Below, one piece after another: positions 38,451 through 51,411 of a DNA stretch of 64,000 nucleotides (positions are counted from its first letter, which is position 1; each line of letters begins with the position of its first letter). This stretch comes from Neurospora intermedia. Its lineage: Eukaryota > Ascomycota > Sordariomycetes > Sordariales > Sordariaceae. The notes beneath the pieces are model-generated. The model saw nothing but the letters and a program-made list of their open reading frames with translations, made no database searches and was not told the DNA's origin. The DNA lies in the NCBI GenBank assembly GCA_037102815.1, contig BTPP01000002.1:744001-808000 (forward strand), read 5' to 3'. The position numbers and the translations under genes are program-made.

Positions 38451-40905
38451 TAACGAAAAGTAAATCCTCTAGCTTATTTTCGCTAAGTTAGCCCCTAAAT
38501 ATTCTAACCTTCTTTTTACCCTTAGTTTTCTTACTACCTTCCTCCTCTTTATCCTCCTCCTCTTTATTTTCCTCCTCTTTATTATCCTCTTCCTTATCTT
38601 CCTTTTCCTCTTCTACTCTATCTATTTTAATGCTAATTTTAGTAGCTTCTTTCTTATAATTATCGAACTACTTTCCAAATTCGATATCCTCTTCCTTCTT
38701 CTTCTCCTTCTATTTCTTCGTTTTCTTATTCTTATAAATAAATTATTCCTTCCTTTCTTTAATTATTATATTCCGCGTCTTATTCTTTTTTTTCTTCTTC
38801 TTATCCTCGTTGTCTTCGTCCTTGTTATCGTCCTCGTCCTTATCTTTATCCTTATCCTCCTTCTTACCCTTCTTCTTTCCCTAATTAATAGGAAAACTAT
38901 TATCGTTGGAATTATCGTCCGCTAAATCGACTATTCTTAGAATTTTAGGCTTTTTAACTATAGTTTTACCCTTACCCTTACTTTTCTTAGTATTATAAAT
39001 TTTATTTCTAATAATTTCCAATTCTTTACTAATCCTATTAATATCGTTTAGGTAACCTTTTATTTCTACTTCGGTATACTAATAATCCTTCTTATAAATA
39101 TTAAAATTTTCAAAGTATTAATTATTTAACTAACTCTTAGCTTTACAATTATCCTCCGCCTATATTGTTCTTACCGCTGCTAACCGAGCTTCCGCCTTTT
39201 CGTACTCAGTTTTAGCCCGGCTATAGCTACGTTTGGTATTAATATACTATTTTTTAGTAGCGGCGATATAGGCCGCCGGGGTTAAAAGGTCGGGGGTAGG
39301 CTTGTAGACGGTAGGCTTATAGGCGGCGGGCTTCTTATTAGCGGGCTTTTTATCGGCAATAGGGAGGGTAGTAGGGATAATATTATTATTGGGTAGGGCG
39401 GGAGAGGATTTAATTGAGGGGGTAAGTTGGGAGATAGGAGTAGGAGGGACGGTAGCGTTAATAACCTCCTCTTCGGAGAAAAAAGGCTAGGCGGATATAG
39501 TCTATATATATAGTAATAATAATAGTAATAAATTAGTCCTACTTATATATACTACTTAATAATAATATCCGGCACGCTACTTACGTAAAACAGAAATAGT
39601 AGGAACGGACGGGGCTTAATAGTATAGTTTAATTATAATTATATTTATACTATTAAATAAATTACTATAATAATACTAACGTAGAATCGTTATACTTACT
39701 AAAAATAATAGGGTTGTAATAATAAGTCGTACTAGATACTACCGAATTATATTATAGTTATACGTTAATATAATTTATACTAGTTACAGTCCTCCTTATT
39801 ATTAATAAAAATATAAATAATTATAGTATTGATATTAAATAATAGTATATACCGTTAGTAATAGGGAGATAGAATAGCGATAGTAGTAAAATAGCGATAC
39901 AACGGGACGGTAATAAAGTGGGCGAGCGGATAATATAGTAAATATAATTATAAATTAGATTAGAATAAATAAATACGAAACTATTACAATATTTATTATT
40001 ATTATACGTTATAATACTCGTTCTAGTTACTTTATTAAAGTTAGGAAGGTATATAATACTATTATTACCTACTGTTCTAATAGCCACCGTACTATTACCC
40101 AATTATAGTATTAACTATTATATTAGTTAATGTATAGGTATTTAAACAGTTCATTTTGAAATAAGCGGCTTAAAAAGACTTAACCGTTCATTCTTTATTT
40201 CGTTTACTCGTACGATAATTAATTCCTAACTAGTAGCTAATTACAACTCAATAATTTATAATATAAACTAATCGATATAAAATAACTACTTCTTTTATAA
40301 ATAAAAACCCAACAGTAGATATTTTAAAAGCGGTTAATTATATTATCAATTTATATATATTAATAATTTATAGACTAACCCTCATTACGACCGCGGATTA
40401 TATATTTATAACTAAAAAAAGTATTTATTATAATTATACTCCGTAGACTCTTATTAGCTAATTATACTACAAACTGAGCACTAATATTAATAATTACTTA
40501 AATCTATAAAATATTAAAAGTAGATACAAAATGAATTATTAGTATAATAAATAAATAATCGACATTAATAGTAATATCGGTCAACTATATAATAGAAGCT
40601 TATTTTATAACAACTGCTACATCAACTAACAAAAAATGATTTAGTACATTAAAAAATCTAAACTATATATGTACTATATATATAAGGCTTATATTACCAG
40701 CGATTAAATATATTAACTACTACTTATTATATAAACTAATACGATTCAAACAGTATATAAAGCGCTCAAAAATAGTAAATAGGCTAGTAATAGTTGATTC
40801 GTATGTACGATTTAAAACCCTATAAACCGTAGCTTTAACAACCGTGTATAGACGGCTCACGGATTGAACTGCTGTGCAGATTCACGTTGATTATATAAGC
40901 GGCTC

Positions 40906-43167
40906 GATTATATAAGCCTCATTTGCACAGCTCAATTGTCATAAGCGCTCTACACGAGGTTGGCCAACATGGGGTAAAGTCCGCTAAGAGATGTTGTTGT
41001 TGATTGTAGATTTTGAGACTCCATTGATTTCCCAATGTGTCTCGCCGTGTCCCGATTGAAACATTTGCATGGGAATTACCGCACCATTTGAATGCATGCA
41101 TCGATGCACACTATCACAACAAACAAAGGAACCAACAAATGGACCAATGCAAAATGGACCAATCCAGACTTCCCGCTCTATTGCCAGGCCCACCCCTGGC
41201 CCACTGGCTCAAGGTCACCTCACCAAGGGTCCCCGCAAACTGCAGGGCTCTGCGTGGCCTAGGCCAGACCTAACTGTTCGCTAAACCATTCGGCAAACAT
41301 CCGCTAATTCAACCGCTGAAGAATGGTAATGTCTTCCCTGAACACATGAGTATTCAAAGCTAAGCGAAAGCTTAAAAGGAGGCCGAAAGGGGGAAGAAGC
41401 GGTTAGGTTTGAGAGATTAGATTTCCTGAGGGGTTGGGCACGTGAAGACGTTTGGAAATTGCTGCAGCACACCTCATCGCGGTGATGGATGTTGTTAGTG
41501 TAACAATGTTTACCTCTCTGCAGTACAGTCGGTAGGAGGAATTGAAGAGCTGAAGGACGGGAATCCCTGCCCGCCCGGTGTGATTTTGTGGTGTTGATTG
41601 AAATTGATTGATCGCCCGCCTGCCCGCCCGCTGGCTGATCCCGTCACGGCCGGCCGGGACAATGGAGCCTCCCACCATCAACTGCCGTGCTGAGGCGTAC
41701 CGCCTAGGGTAAGTACAGCTCCCAAGAGAAAAGCCACGCGTTTTTTTTCTTCTTCTTTTTTTGCCACTATCGAGTCGGGCTGAGTGGACGATTAAGTTTT
41801 TTTTTTTTTCTTTCGCTGCTTTCAGCACTGGGTGATGATAAGCAATAAACCCTGATAGGCGTTCATCTCTTTTCTTTTTGCACATGATGCCTGTGACGAT
41901 TAGAGGTTATTCCCTGCAATGACTCGTGCTACCAAGGGACTGGACAACACCAATCAATCGTTCATTCGTTTCGTTTCGTTTCGTTGGCAGGCAAAAGTTC
42001 ATCGCATCTTTGTTCATTGCTGTCGCTGTCAGCCAGCCAGCCAGCCCAATTTGATGCCGGCTTACTTGTATGCCAGCGTGGCAATGCGATTGATATTGAG
42101 TCGAGCCGAGTCGAGCCAAGTCTCATTCAGTTGAATCCCAAAACATTGGGCCAGTGGCTGGCTTCGAGACTTTGAAGGAGGCTTTTGTGGCTTGCTTTGA
42201 CGTTCGGCGCTCTGAGGCTTCGTTGTTGGCCGGGAATGGATGGATGGATGGTCGCGCCCGCCCGGCTTTTTTCCCTGACTCGGCCCATGACGTCGATGTT
42301 GATGAAATTTTGATCCCAATCGGCGATATTGCTGGCCGGGGAGGCAAGATATGCGTGCCCAATGACGCCAATGCTGCATGCGGCTTCTTCCATGCTGAAA
42401 ACGTCAAAAACTTTCATGAATGACGCAGTAACAACATTTCATCACATCAATTCAAGTTGAAGAGGCAGAAGAAGTAATGGCCATGATGAAACTGGTTGTA
42501 AAGGACAAAATGTGTCATTTGGCGACTGGAATGAGGGAGATTGGTTGAAGCTCTCATGTCTTGGATGCTCGGCAACCCAATCAATGCGCAATGCTGGTGG
42601 GGCTGTGTTGTGTGTTAGTGATGTTCTAGGTCACAGTGTTTACCCTGGTTTCATCATATTGCCTGTGCCGCTGAGAGATGATTCAATGCACTAAAGAAAT
42701 TCAAAACAAGTGAGACATTGATGCGAATTATCGCGAATTTCAGGTACGCGAGACAAAGTTTGGTAATGAAAACTCATGACAGTGTAAATAGAGAAAATGT
42801 GGAAGCTATCGTGACCTCGATGTATCGACAAATCTCCCAGTCTTTTTCTTCTATCCCGCCGTCCAGTCGCTTTTGGAAAATCGGCAATAAAAAAGTACCT
42901 CTCTAGTAGGTGTAGTAGTAATCGTGACATGGAGGTGACGTGAAATGTAAACTCCCAAACCAACAAGCCAGACAGACCCAAATCATAATCGGCCATGATG
43001 ATAATGCCCTTTTGATATGCGCCCCAAACGCCGCAGCCGTGAACTCCCCAAGCCCATTCCCACCCTTGTGTTCCCAGGCCAAACCAGATCATAAAGTGTC
43101 GTGATACAAAGAAAATGTTACAGAAAAAAAAAAAAAAAAAAGTCCCATCCGCAGAGACGTGATGACA
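40906..43167. other. Intergenic region right of the AT block
   Basis: No supported gene; base composition returns to normal within about 100 bp. The border has GATTATATAAGC twice (about 40.89-40.91 kb). A run of 18 A lies at 43124-43141, in the likely 3' flank of the minus-strand gene that follows. Confidence 0.5.
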
Positions 43168-43590
43168 TCACATCATCTGCAAGAAATCCATCCTCTCCTG
43201 CTCCTCAGCATCGTTCACCCCCGTCTCCTTCTCTTCCGCATTCGCAGGTCTCCTCGGTGCCCTGTCATCTTCTCTAGGCCCCGCGCCTCCATACCGGTAG
43301 ACCTCGGGCGTCGCGTAAGCTGAGCGAGCGGGGTTGACGTTGGGGCGGATGACGGGAACGGCGGCACAGCCGTGGCTGGTCCGCGATCTGCCCCTGTTGT
43401 ACGACGCCTTTTCTTCTTCAACAAAGTCGGTGGAGAAGGACGAGTCTTCCGAGGGAGTGTGTTTGTGTTTGGGCTTGTGCTCGTGGTCGCGGTAGGGGCG
43501 CGGACCGCGGCGATGCTGCGAGTTGAGGAGAGCGTCGTCTTCTTGGGAGGAGCGCCGGCTGAGGCGGCGGAAGAGGCGTAGACAGCCCAT
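43168..43590 (-). CDS. Small basic/acidic protein with MGC lipidation-type N-terminus
   Basis: One exon of 140 codons from an ATG in ACCATGGGC context to a TGA at 43168. The N-terminus MGCLRLFRRLSRRSSQ has Gly2 for N-myristoylation and Cys3 for palmitoylation followed by a basic cluster, the pattern of small plasma-membrane adaptor proteins. The rest is polar and probably disordered: His/Lys-rich at residues 27-46, Glu-rich near 55-60, then Arg/Pro-rich, ending in an acidic helix (EEQERMDFLQMM). No enzyme domain is visible. I do not recognise the family; small proteins like this are common conserved unknowns in Sordariomycetes. Lipidation is inferred from the motif only. Confidence 0.72.
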   Translation of the reverse strand: MGCLRLFRRLSRRSSQEDDALLNSQHRRGPRPYRDHEHKPKHKHTPSEDSSFSTDFVEEEKASYNRGRSRTSHGCAAVPVIRPNVNPARSAYATPEVYRYGGAGPREDDRAPRRPANAEEKETGVNDAEEQERMDFLQMM

Positions 43591-46500
43591 GGTATTTTGA
43601 TTGTGGATGGTCTTGGTTTGGTGACGGATAATTTGATAGTGTGGTTGTTTTCTTCAGGTAGGTGCGCAGGTAAGCACGGATTTCAAGACTGTAGCTTGTC
43701 GAGGTGATGATTCTGGGAGAGCTCTTGCTGGACGACCAGAGTGACAGAGGACGAGGGCAAAGAACAGCGGCGGCCTTGTCAGACAAAAGTACTGGAAGCT
43801 GACAGGAACTCTGCTAACGACGGATGTAAGCAGAGCAAAGAATGACGGACAGATGGTGTCGCAATGATGGAGTGGAGTGGTAGGTAGGCAGTATGCAAAC
43901 CCATGGATGGAGGGGGGGAAATGCTCGAGTTTAAGAGGTCCCAGGACAGAGAGCTCAGACTGACAAAGAAGAGAGCTTCCACTTCCACTTTCCCAGTTCG
44001 GATGGCCGGCCTCTTGGGCACTTGTGCAGGTCCCTAGCAACAACCCCTGCTCCTCCACAAGCTACCTGGTAGTGCTCCTACACTACTAACAAACCCAAAG
44101 TTGTGGTGAAGTGAGCTGCCCCCCTGTGAAGAAGTGGAATGCGGGGAGCCAAGCGGGTCCAGAACAAGCTTTAGCGAAAAACAGCGGTCCCATGTGCAAC
44201 CAACTCCGCCACGAAATTGTTAGCAGCTGTTAGTGCACCACAGACCTCCCGCCTCCCTCTCCGCCTCTCTAGAGGTAACCCTTTTCCGTCACGCAGGGGC
44301 ACCCGACCTGCACCACACCACCCGGCATGCCTCCCATCCACAACCGTTAACATGGAAACCTGGTTCGTCCCTACCCAACAACAAATCGGCCGCGGGTTGT
44401 TTTCGAGATTTCCGGCACGGGAATGTTGGACGACAGAAACATTCCTCCTGTAAGTTCCTTGCCGCAAATCACACCTCCCCGGATGCCACCTAGTGTACCT
44501 AGTCAACATTTGCTGACCTCCGACGTCCCCTCTGCTAGATTCCCCTCGATGGGTTGCACACCAGCACAGGAGCCGTACCACGAACTGACTTCCCCTCGAC
44601 AAACAGTCTTGGATAAAATTGGATCAAAGGATTCCGTTCATATGTCTACGCCGTACCACCTCTCCAGCTCGACAGCATCATCACGACTGACACAACACTC
44701 GGGACCCCGAAGATCTGCCTGACCAGCTGTCGAGATCGACACTCCATTACAACAGGAGGATCTATGTATGTACACAAGTACAGTAACATTATGCAGCATA
44801 GCATCTGTCTGTCAATCCGTCCCCAGCCCGCTCAACAGGGTCGGCCTGGAGGGTCTCCTCGCACGTGCCTCGTTACAACCCGACCGTTTCTGGAAAGCTG
44901 GGCCACGGCGGCGAGCCAAGCTAGGTGTCTGGACCGGACCGGGAGGAAGGCGGCCAAATGGACAGGCCTAGACAACGTTCGCTTGAAAAGGCAGTCAAGA
45001 ACCGAACCCTTGGCGATTGACGACAGGGATTATTCTAGGACTGTCTTGCCCCTCACTACTAAACGACTGACAAAAAGGGCAGTGCGACCGTTGATTACTG
45101 ACGGTATCAGAAGCTGTGTGATTGATAACGGGATTTTTTCCCAATGTTGTGACATGGTCGGCATGGATATCATGGCATGGAGTCCAGTGCTCTGGAATGT
45201 CTCCCGTTTCCCTCGATGGCTTGAAATGCGTCGTCAATAACCCCTTGGTTGATGTTTATGTTTTCATAGGATTCGACTCTCGACTCCAAGATACCTCTAC
45301 ACACTCGCCACTTGGACCTTCGAAGAAACCCGTAACCACCCCATTGATGCCGGCTTCTTACGAGCCTAGACTAGTTGTAAAAAGCAAATCCCACAACGGA
45401 AACAATTCGACTTCGCTATTGGCCCCCACCAGCTACCGGAACACGCAGCGGCGCACAAAGAGACGAGTACTTGACACCAGATCCAATGGCCGTAAAAAGT
45501 ATTTGACCCACACGAAGTACATCCTCAAGCCTCCTCCGAAGCAAATAACAGAGGACAGCGCAGAGTTCATGTCGCTTCTTCTTCGCTCTCTTCGACAGAG
45601 ACCGCGTTGATCCAAGTTCAACCGCCTTCAACTTCCAAAAAGGCATCAGCAACCTGATATTCAATTCAGGTCCTCTCGACAGGCAACTGCCAATGCCGAC
45701 AAAGCGCGCCGCATAAACACATGATCTGTTCTTACAATCCTTCCGTATCACGCCGATTGGCTTCCTCGTTTTCTCGTCAAACATTGTTCGTTAGTTCCTT
45801 CGGGCCTCCTTGTCGTTTTCATGCAGATGCGAACACTAGAGGTACCTACCCACCTACTGTAGCTAGTGATGCTACTTTGTATTGCGACGGTGAAGAAAAC
45901 GTTGATGTCAGGGCCTCTAGTGGCATCCGAATGATACATCGTTACGTTCTCCAAATACGTTAGAGTACATGCATTGATCTTTATCAATGTAACACTCGAC
46001 GTATGAGAAGAGGGGGCGGATGTCAGCCCATGCGTTACAGCAACCAACCTGCAGAGCCGCGATAGTGTCGCACTTTTGCTAGTTCTCTGGCTCCCCACTA
46101 GGTCTAATTTATTCCGTACTGGTGCTTTGTCGTTCCCTGGCTATGTATGCTGGTCGGCAATCATGGTGTTCCACTGCATCCAGGTGAAGAAGCGAGTACA
46201 TGTTGGAAACAATGGGGGCGGCGACCGCTTGGCGAGGGTATTTGTTGAGCAAAGGGGATATACAGAGGAGAGCTGTGTGAGGCTCAGGAAGGCAACTCAA
46301 CCGATACAGCCTCTCAGTTTATGCTGGAAATGTCTGGATGGCAGTTAGTGGTGGATGGGACGATGATGAACGGTCGGCCAGCGGCAGGTGTGAGGCGTAG
46401 GTTCTTTGTGCCTTGCCTGACCCTGATGTGCAAGTCAAGTATGCCGCAAGTGCGACTAGTAAGCCCAGATCGCTAATGTTTTAACACGAGAGATATCAAG

Positions 46501-48738
46501 TTCAAATGATATGGTGAGTAAAGTAGGTACCTACGCAAGTTTCATCTCCCAAGTGAGCGTTCACCAAGTACGTTTCCTTCGGGCCCCTTCATCAGACCTG
46601 TCGGTATATCTTTCATTTTCCAACACTCATCTTGATTCCCTTTTCCCACTTCGTTGCCCAAAGTGAAAGGCTCCCAGCGCTCGGCCACTTCATCTTTGAC
46701 GTTCTGCCCCTTCCGTTCAATTACTCAGTCTATCTTCACTCTTCAAGCCTTCCGTTTCCATCGAAGCCCCCAGATAGAGGAGGGAACATCGATCGCCATT
46801 CCAGGCTTCCAGCTTGGGCCTTGGGGTATGTGGGTAGTACCAATGGTGCCATCCCGTCCATCTGCACTGCCCGCTCGCTCCCCAGACTCCAGTGCAACAA
46901 CTTGACTCCCGTTCCCCCACAGTTTCATATTATAGTAGGTAGTAGGTAGCAGCCTGGCGTTATTCTCGTCGAGGCGGAGGCACCGTTGTACGACATGGAG
47001 GGCAACAATCCCGATCGTCGTCACACGACGTTGGACGGGCAGGTAGGTACAGCCTGCCTGCCTGGGCTGGGGTGTGTAGGGTGTGTTACATTGACCCAGA
47101 CAATCACCTCTGGCTACCTCTACTGCGAGTACCCGTCGTGTACTCAGGATCCAGCGGCCGGCAACGGTTATCTACCTCTAGGTAGGTGCTGTTTCATGAA
47201 TCGGAATTGGACGGACGGGACCTGGTCTATAATCTGTGAGATATGCCGATCGCGTCACCGTCAAAAAGAAGTACCAACCGCTTAACACAAGTTGGAATAA
47301 GGGAATGTCCCGTTTACCTAGTGTCGGCCGTCGTCCGCTAGAGGTTATGAGATGAATGGATGAACTGCCCCTGAGCAAAAGGTGGCATTTGAGAAGGAAA
47401 CAAAAAGAAAAAAAACTCAGAGAAGTTCAGCAATCGGCGACCAGCTACCAGCGACCAACAACAGTGACTAGCAAATAGACTAGTGACCTGTAGGCCAAAG
47501 AAGAAGGAAAGGCGGGCCGGATACAAATCTGAATCCCTGTCTCACTCTCACGGAAACACTTACGGAAACACTCACGGGAACACTCACGGGACTACACGAT
47601 ATAGGGTTATAACCTTCTCAATTCTCACGTCAGCGCACGTGTTGATGGAACCATACGTACCTACCTCTTACGAACTACCTAACCTACCTCCCGTCTATAC
47701 CTGCCTAGCTACACACCTAACAACAAGACAAAAAATAAAAACTCTCGCTGCCAGCCTCCTGTGCCCATGGCCCATATGATGGAGGGTCTAAGTAGGCTAC
47801 ATGTACATTCCCCTTGTATCTAACGGTTGAAAAGGAATGGGAATCTGCAACACACCCGATGAGAACTGGATGAATCTAGGTATACCGCTGGGCGTTGATA
47901 GACTGGTAGAAAATCAACGAATGGTACGTAGGTATGGAACTGGGAGAGTGAAGGACTGCTACGCCGAGAAAAGTCGTTTCTTTAAAGAAATACCAAGGAT
48001 CGTTATTTGCGGCTGCGGGGGTGGTGATTGGTGAGTGGCTTGGTCCCGGCCTACATGGTCGGCTGCACGGCAACAACGATCTTGATACCTACCTAGGTAG
48101 CGAATCTTATCCTTGGTGATACGAGTTTTCGTGCCGCGCAGGTAGGTGATGACGGAAGAGTGAGTGGTAGGTTGGTACGTAGGTAGGGATGAAGTCCGGC
48201 ATTGCGATATACTTGTGGGCGAGCTATATGTACCTCTAGAATTTTGTGCAAGCGCACCTCTGAGGAAGTCAGTGATTACCTCTACCTCTATCAAATTTCC
48301 TCAATCATCTCCAGCTACCAGCTAGGCAGATGACCCTCCAAGCAGGGTACAACTTTAAGAGCCCAACTGATTGACTGACCTCGAGCACAGCCCATACATG
48401 GTAGGTATGCTTCAAGTTAGCGTGCATGGATTACTTTGTCATCTACCACAGACAAGACGAGACAAGACAAGACAAGACAAGACCATAACCCAAGTGAAGA
48501 CAACCCAACGCCAAGCAAGTTCATAATATCGTGATTTCGTGTGGTTATGCTAGTACATATTCCATTATCTCCCAAATCCCAAGTCGTTTGTACTTCTATC
48601 CGTCATCACATCATATTCCATGTTCCGCGTATGTCCAAATCATTACATCCATCAATCATGACCATCCACTCATTACCGACCCCTCTCTCCTCTTTTTCCT
48701 TCAATCCATCACACTAATCCTCCCCACCCCCCTCCCCC
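43591..48738. other. Gene-poor intergenic stretch
   Basis: About 5.1 kb without a convincing gene. The best candidates are two opposing frames over the same DNA, 45784-45416 minus (MFDEKTRKPIGVIRKDC start) and 45122-45610 plus, which cannot both be right and show no family motif. A GACAA microsatellite lies at 48450-48483. TACCTCTAG-type motifs occur at 44269, 45836, 47173 and 48231. Confidence 0.45.
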
Positions 48739-51411
48739 TTACCTACCCCCCTCCCCCTTCTCCGCCTTATCCCCACCACCCATCCCAAAGAAACTCTTCC
48801 TCTTACTCGTCCCCGGACTCCGACTCTCCCCCCTCCTTCTATCCTCCGCCGCAATACTCATCCCCCTCGCCGCGCCCCCCCTCCTCGTGGTCGACCCCGG
48901 CCTCATCGGCATCCCAGGCGCTCCATTATTCGAATTCAAGCTCCCATCGCGATTCAACCCGCTCCCACCCTGGGACTTGGACCGACGGACTTCTTCCAGC
49001 GCGGGCCGCGCCTGCTCTTTGGAAATCACCAATCCTTGCGTGATGCTCATAATATCGCCGTCTTCGACAGAGCACATGGATGGCCAGACTACCAGGAGGA
49101 TATCATCCGGATCGATCTCTTCTTCTTGCGGGGTATCTGAATTCTGAGGATCTTCGTGGTGGTTATGCAGATGGGAGTGGGAGTGAGAATGGGCGAGGTT
49201 ATGCCCCTTGCTATCTGAGTCTGGTCCGGGGGTGGATAACGGGGCGCCGGCTCCGATTGTGGAAGCGCCGTCGTCGCCGTCGCCGCCGTCTGTGAGCGTC
49301 ACCGAGAAGGGACGCTGTTGGTGCGAGTTGGACGAGACGAATTCCGGCAGGTCCAGAACCTGCCAGTCAAAGTCGTCGTATGGCGGTCCGAAGTACGGCT
49401 CGATTTTCATGCTGGCTAGTTGGATCCGCATCCATTGCTCGCAGGCGAGCTTGCACGCTTGTTCGAGGCCGGAGACGAAGGACTCGAAGGCTAGGGCGGA
49501 CAAGAGATGTTGTACGAGCCAGGAGACTTCCCTTACTACTGTCTTTACTCGCCTTGCGCCTTGCTCGATTTGGCGCTCGGGCATGGTGGCTAGGAGGGTT
49601 GATCGGAGATGTAGTTCTCGCGCGGGGTTTTCGTCTTCCAAGACGCGGAGGAACTTGACGAGGTTTTCGTCGTCGTCGTCGAGGAGGTAGACGGGTCGGA
49701 AAAGGTGGCGGTGTAAAGCGCGGGAGAGGACGGCGAGCACGGCGGAGATGCGCATGCCCTTGGCGGCTGGGGAGTTGGATTGCGGCAAGGGGATTTGGAG
49801 TTGAGTGGCGTGTTTGAGGTAGGGCGAGTTGCGGAGGTTGGCCCAGCAGGAGGGGTCGGAGAGGATGGGTTCTGGAAGGGAGGGGCGGAAGGTGGATTCG
49901 ACGAGGGTGACGATGGAGGTCCAGATTTTGTCGAGGATGTCGACGCTAAGCACGGGTTAGCAGCTGAATTCCAGGACTTCCTTTGAAGGAGTGAGGAAAA
50001 GTAAACACGGTGGGAAGAATGGTGAGAAGTCAGAAAAGGGAAAAAAAACTCACTAAACGTCCTCACTGTCGGTATGTAGCTTGATCTGATACGATGCCAG
50101 AATATCCAGCTTCTCCTCGGCTGTTTGGAGGCTGTCTTCTGTCTCGTCAAGTCGGTTCTGAAGGTCTGCGGACCGGGCAACGGCCGTGTCCGCACGGATG
50201 GTCTCGGCTTTGAGTTTGCTGTGCAGGGCCTCGATCTCTGCAGTCTTCTCGGCCAATGTCTGCTTGAGCGAGACGACCTCCTCCTCAGCAGCCTTGAGCG
50301 ATGTTATCAAACTCTCAATCTCAGTTGTCTTCTCAGCTTCGGTGGCCTTGAGGGACTCAAACTCGGCTTTGGTGGCTGTTAGGGCGTCATCAATTGCCTT
50401 GAACTGGGCCTCCAGTGTGGCGACAATCTCTTTGAGGGAGATGATCTCGGCCTCGTTCTTCGTCTTGTCGGTCTCCAAACTGGTCTTGGATTCCTGCAGC
50501 GAGGCAAGGTCGGCTTCGGCTTGCGCTTTCCATGCCTCGAGAAGGGTCTTGGCGTTGGACAGTGCGGCAATCTCCTCGGCGGCGGCTTCGGCAGCTTGGG
50601 CAGCAGCTTTCTCAAGCTCCTCCTTTGACTTTTCGAGAGCGGCCTTGGCTGCTTCGAGGTCTGAAATCTGCATTCCCCGTAGAGATTTCATGTCACTCAA
50701 CTCGGTCCCCATGTCGTCCCTGAGTTTGGCAAGTTCATATGCCTGGTCCTCCCTAAGCTTGGTCAGCTGCTGCTCTTGATCCTCCTTTAACGCGGCCAAC
50801 TCCTTCTCCTTGTCTTCTTTTAGCGCCGCCAGCTCCCGTTCCTTGTCCTTCTTCAACTCATCCAACTCCTTCTCCTTGTCCTCCTTTAACCTCATCAGCT
50901 CACGCTCGGCATTTTCGGCAGCCATGGCGGCCCTCTTGGCACTGTCCTCCAAATCCCCTTGCAGTTTGGCGCGCATGGCATGGAGGTGCAGGACCTCTTG
51001 CACTTTGGACTGGATCACATCCTCGAGCCCTTCCTTTTCCTTGTCGAGACGCTTCTTCCAGTCGTCCAGTTCGGAGCGGTAGCGGTGGTACTCATCGAGG
51101 ACTTCACGATGGGAAATGGACAGCCGCTCGTTCTTTTCCTTGAGCACAATGAACTGACCAAAGACGTCGGCGACCAGCTTGTAGTTGCTGTCGGCTGTCA
51201 GGTCGCGCATGGCCCGGACGAGACCATCGACGGCTTGGGTAGGGTCCATGTTCGCCGAGGAAGGGGAGGAAGGGGAAGCCATGGTTGTTGGTGACAGCGG
51301 GCTTCCAGCAAGGTTGGTGGTGGTGTTGGTGCTGCTGGTGTTGATGGTGGTGGTACCGGCGGCGGAAGCGGTGATGGTTGGCGGAGCCGTGGTTTCGGTA
51401 GTTGTCGACAT
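48739..51411 (-). CDS. Long coiled-coil protein, conserved unknown
   Basis: Exons 51411-50054 and 49945-48739 encode 854 residues. The 108-bp intron has a GTGAGT donor and a CTAAC...CTTAG acceptor and rebuilds a TAC codon. Residues 1-53 are Ser/Thr-rich and probably disordered. Residues about 85-450 are almost continuous coiled coil; residues 170-235 hold six near-exact 11-residue repeats (KELAALKEDKE type). The second exon begins with a compact helical domain (about 455-660, LDKIWTSIVTLVESTF onwards), then a His/Ser-rich linker (HSHSHSHLHNHH), an acidic patch (EEEIDPDDILLVVWP) and a basic tail (TSKRKSFFGMGG). Such a layout suggests a cytoskeletal, vesicle or signalling scaffold, but no known family is evident. 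The start is the first ATG of the frame; non-ATG codons continue upstream for 18 residues. It is head-to-head with the NLR gene, 1.5 kb apart. Confidence 0.85.

Larger units (their letters stand above)
29740..40905. repeat. AT-rich, RIP-mutated repeat block
   Basis: About 11.2 kb with abrupt borders to ordinary GC-rich DNA. TpA is very frequent while CpA and TpG are scarce, and most remaining C lies in CpG, CpC or CpT; this is the pattern left by repeat-induced point mutation, which acts on duplicated DNA in Neurospora. No intact gene is present. Faint coding relics can be sensed, for example a Lys/Glu-rich low-complexity reading on the minus strand around 38.5-39.5 kb. The source repeats, probably several nested transposable elements, are broken many times over and old; I could not assign a family. 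Such blocks normally carry H3K9me3 and DNA methylation. Confidence 0.88.

Noticed and set aside
41403-41885. Minus-strand open frame of 160 codons
   Set aside because: Lys/Arg-rich because it reads through T-rich runs; no domain or conserved look.
45122-45784. Two opposing frames of 162 and 122 codons
   Set aside because: They overlap on opposite strands, neither has a motif, and the plus frame lacks an ATG in good context.
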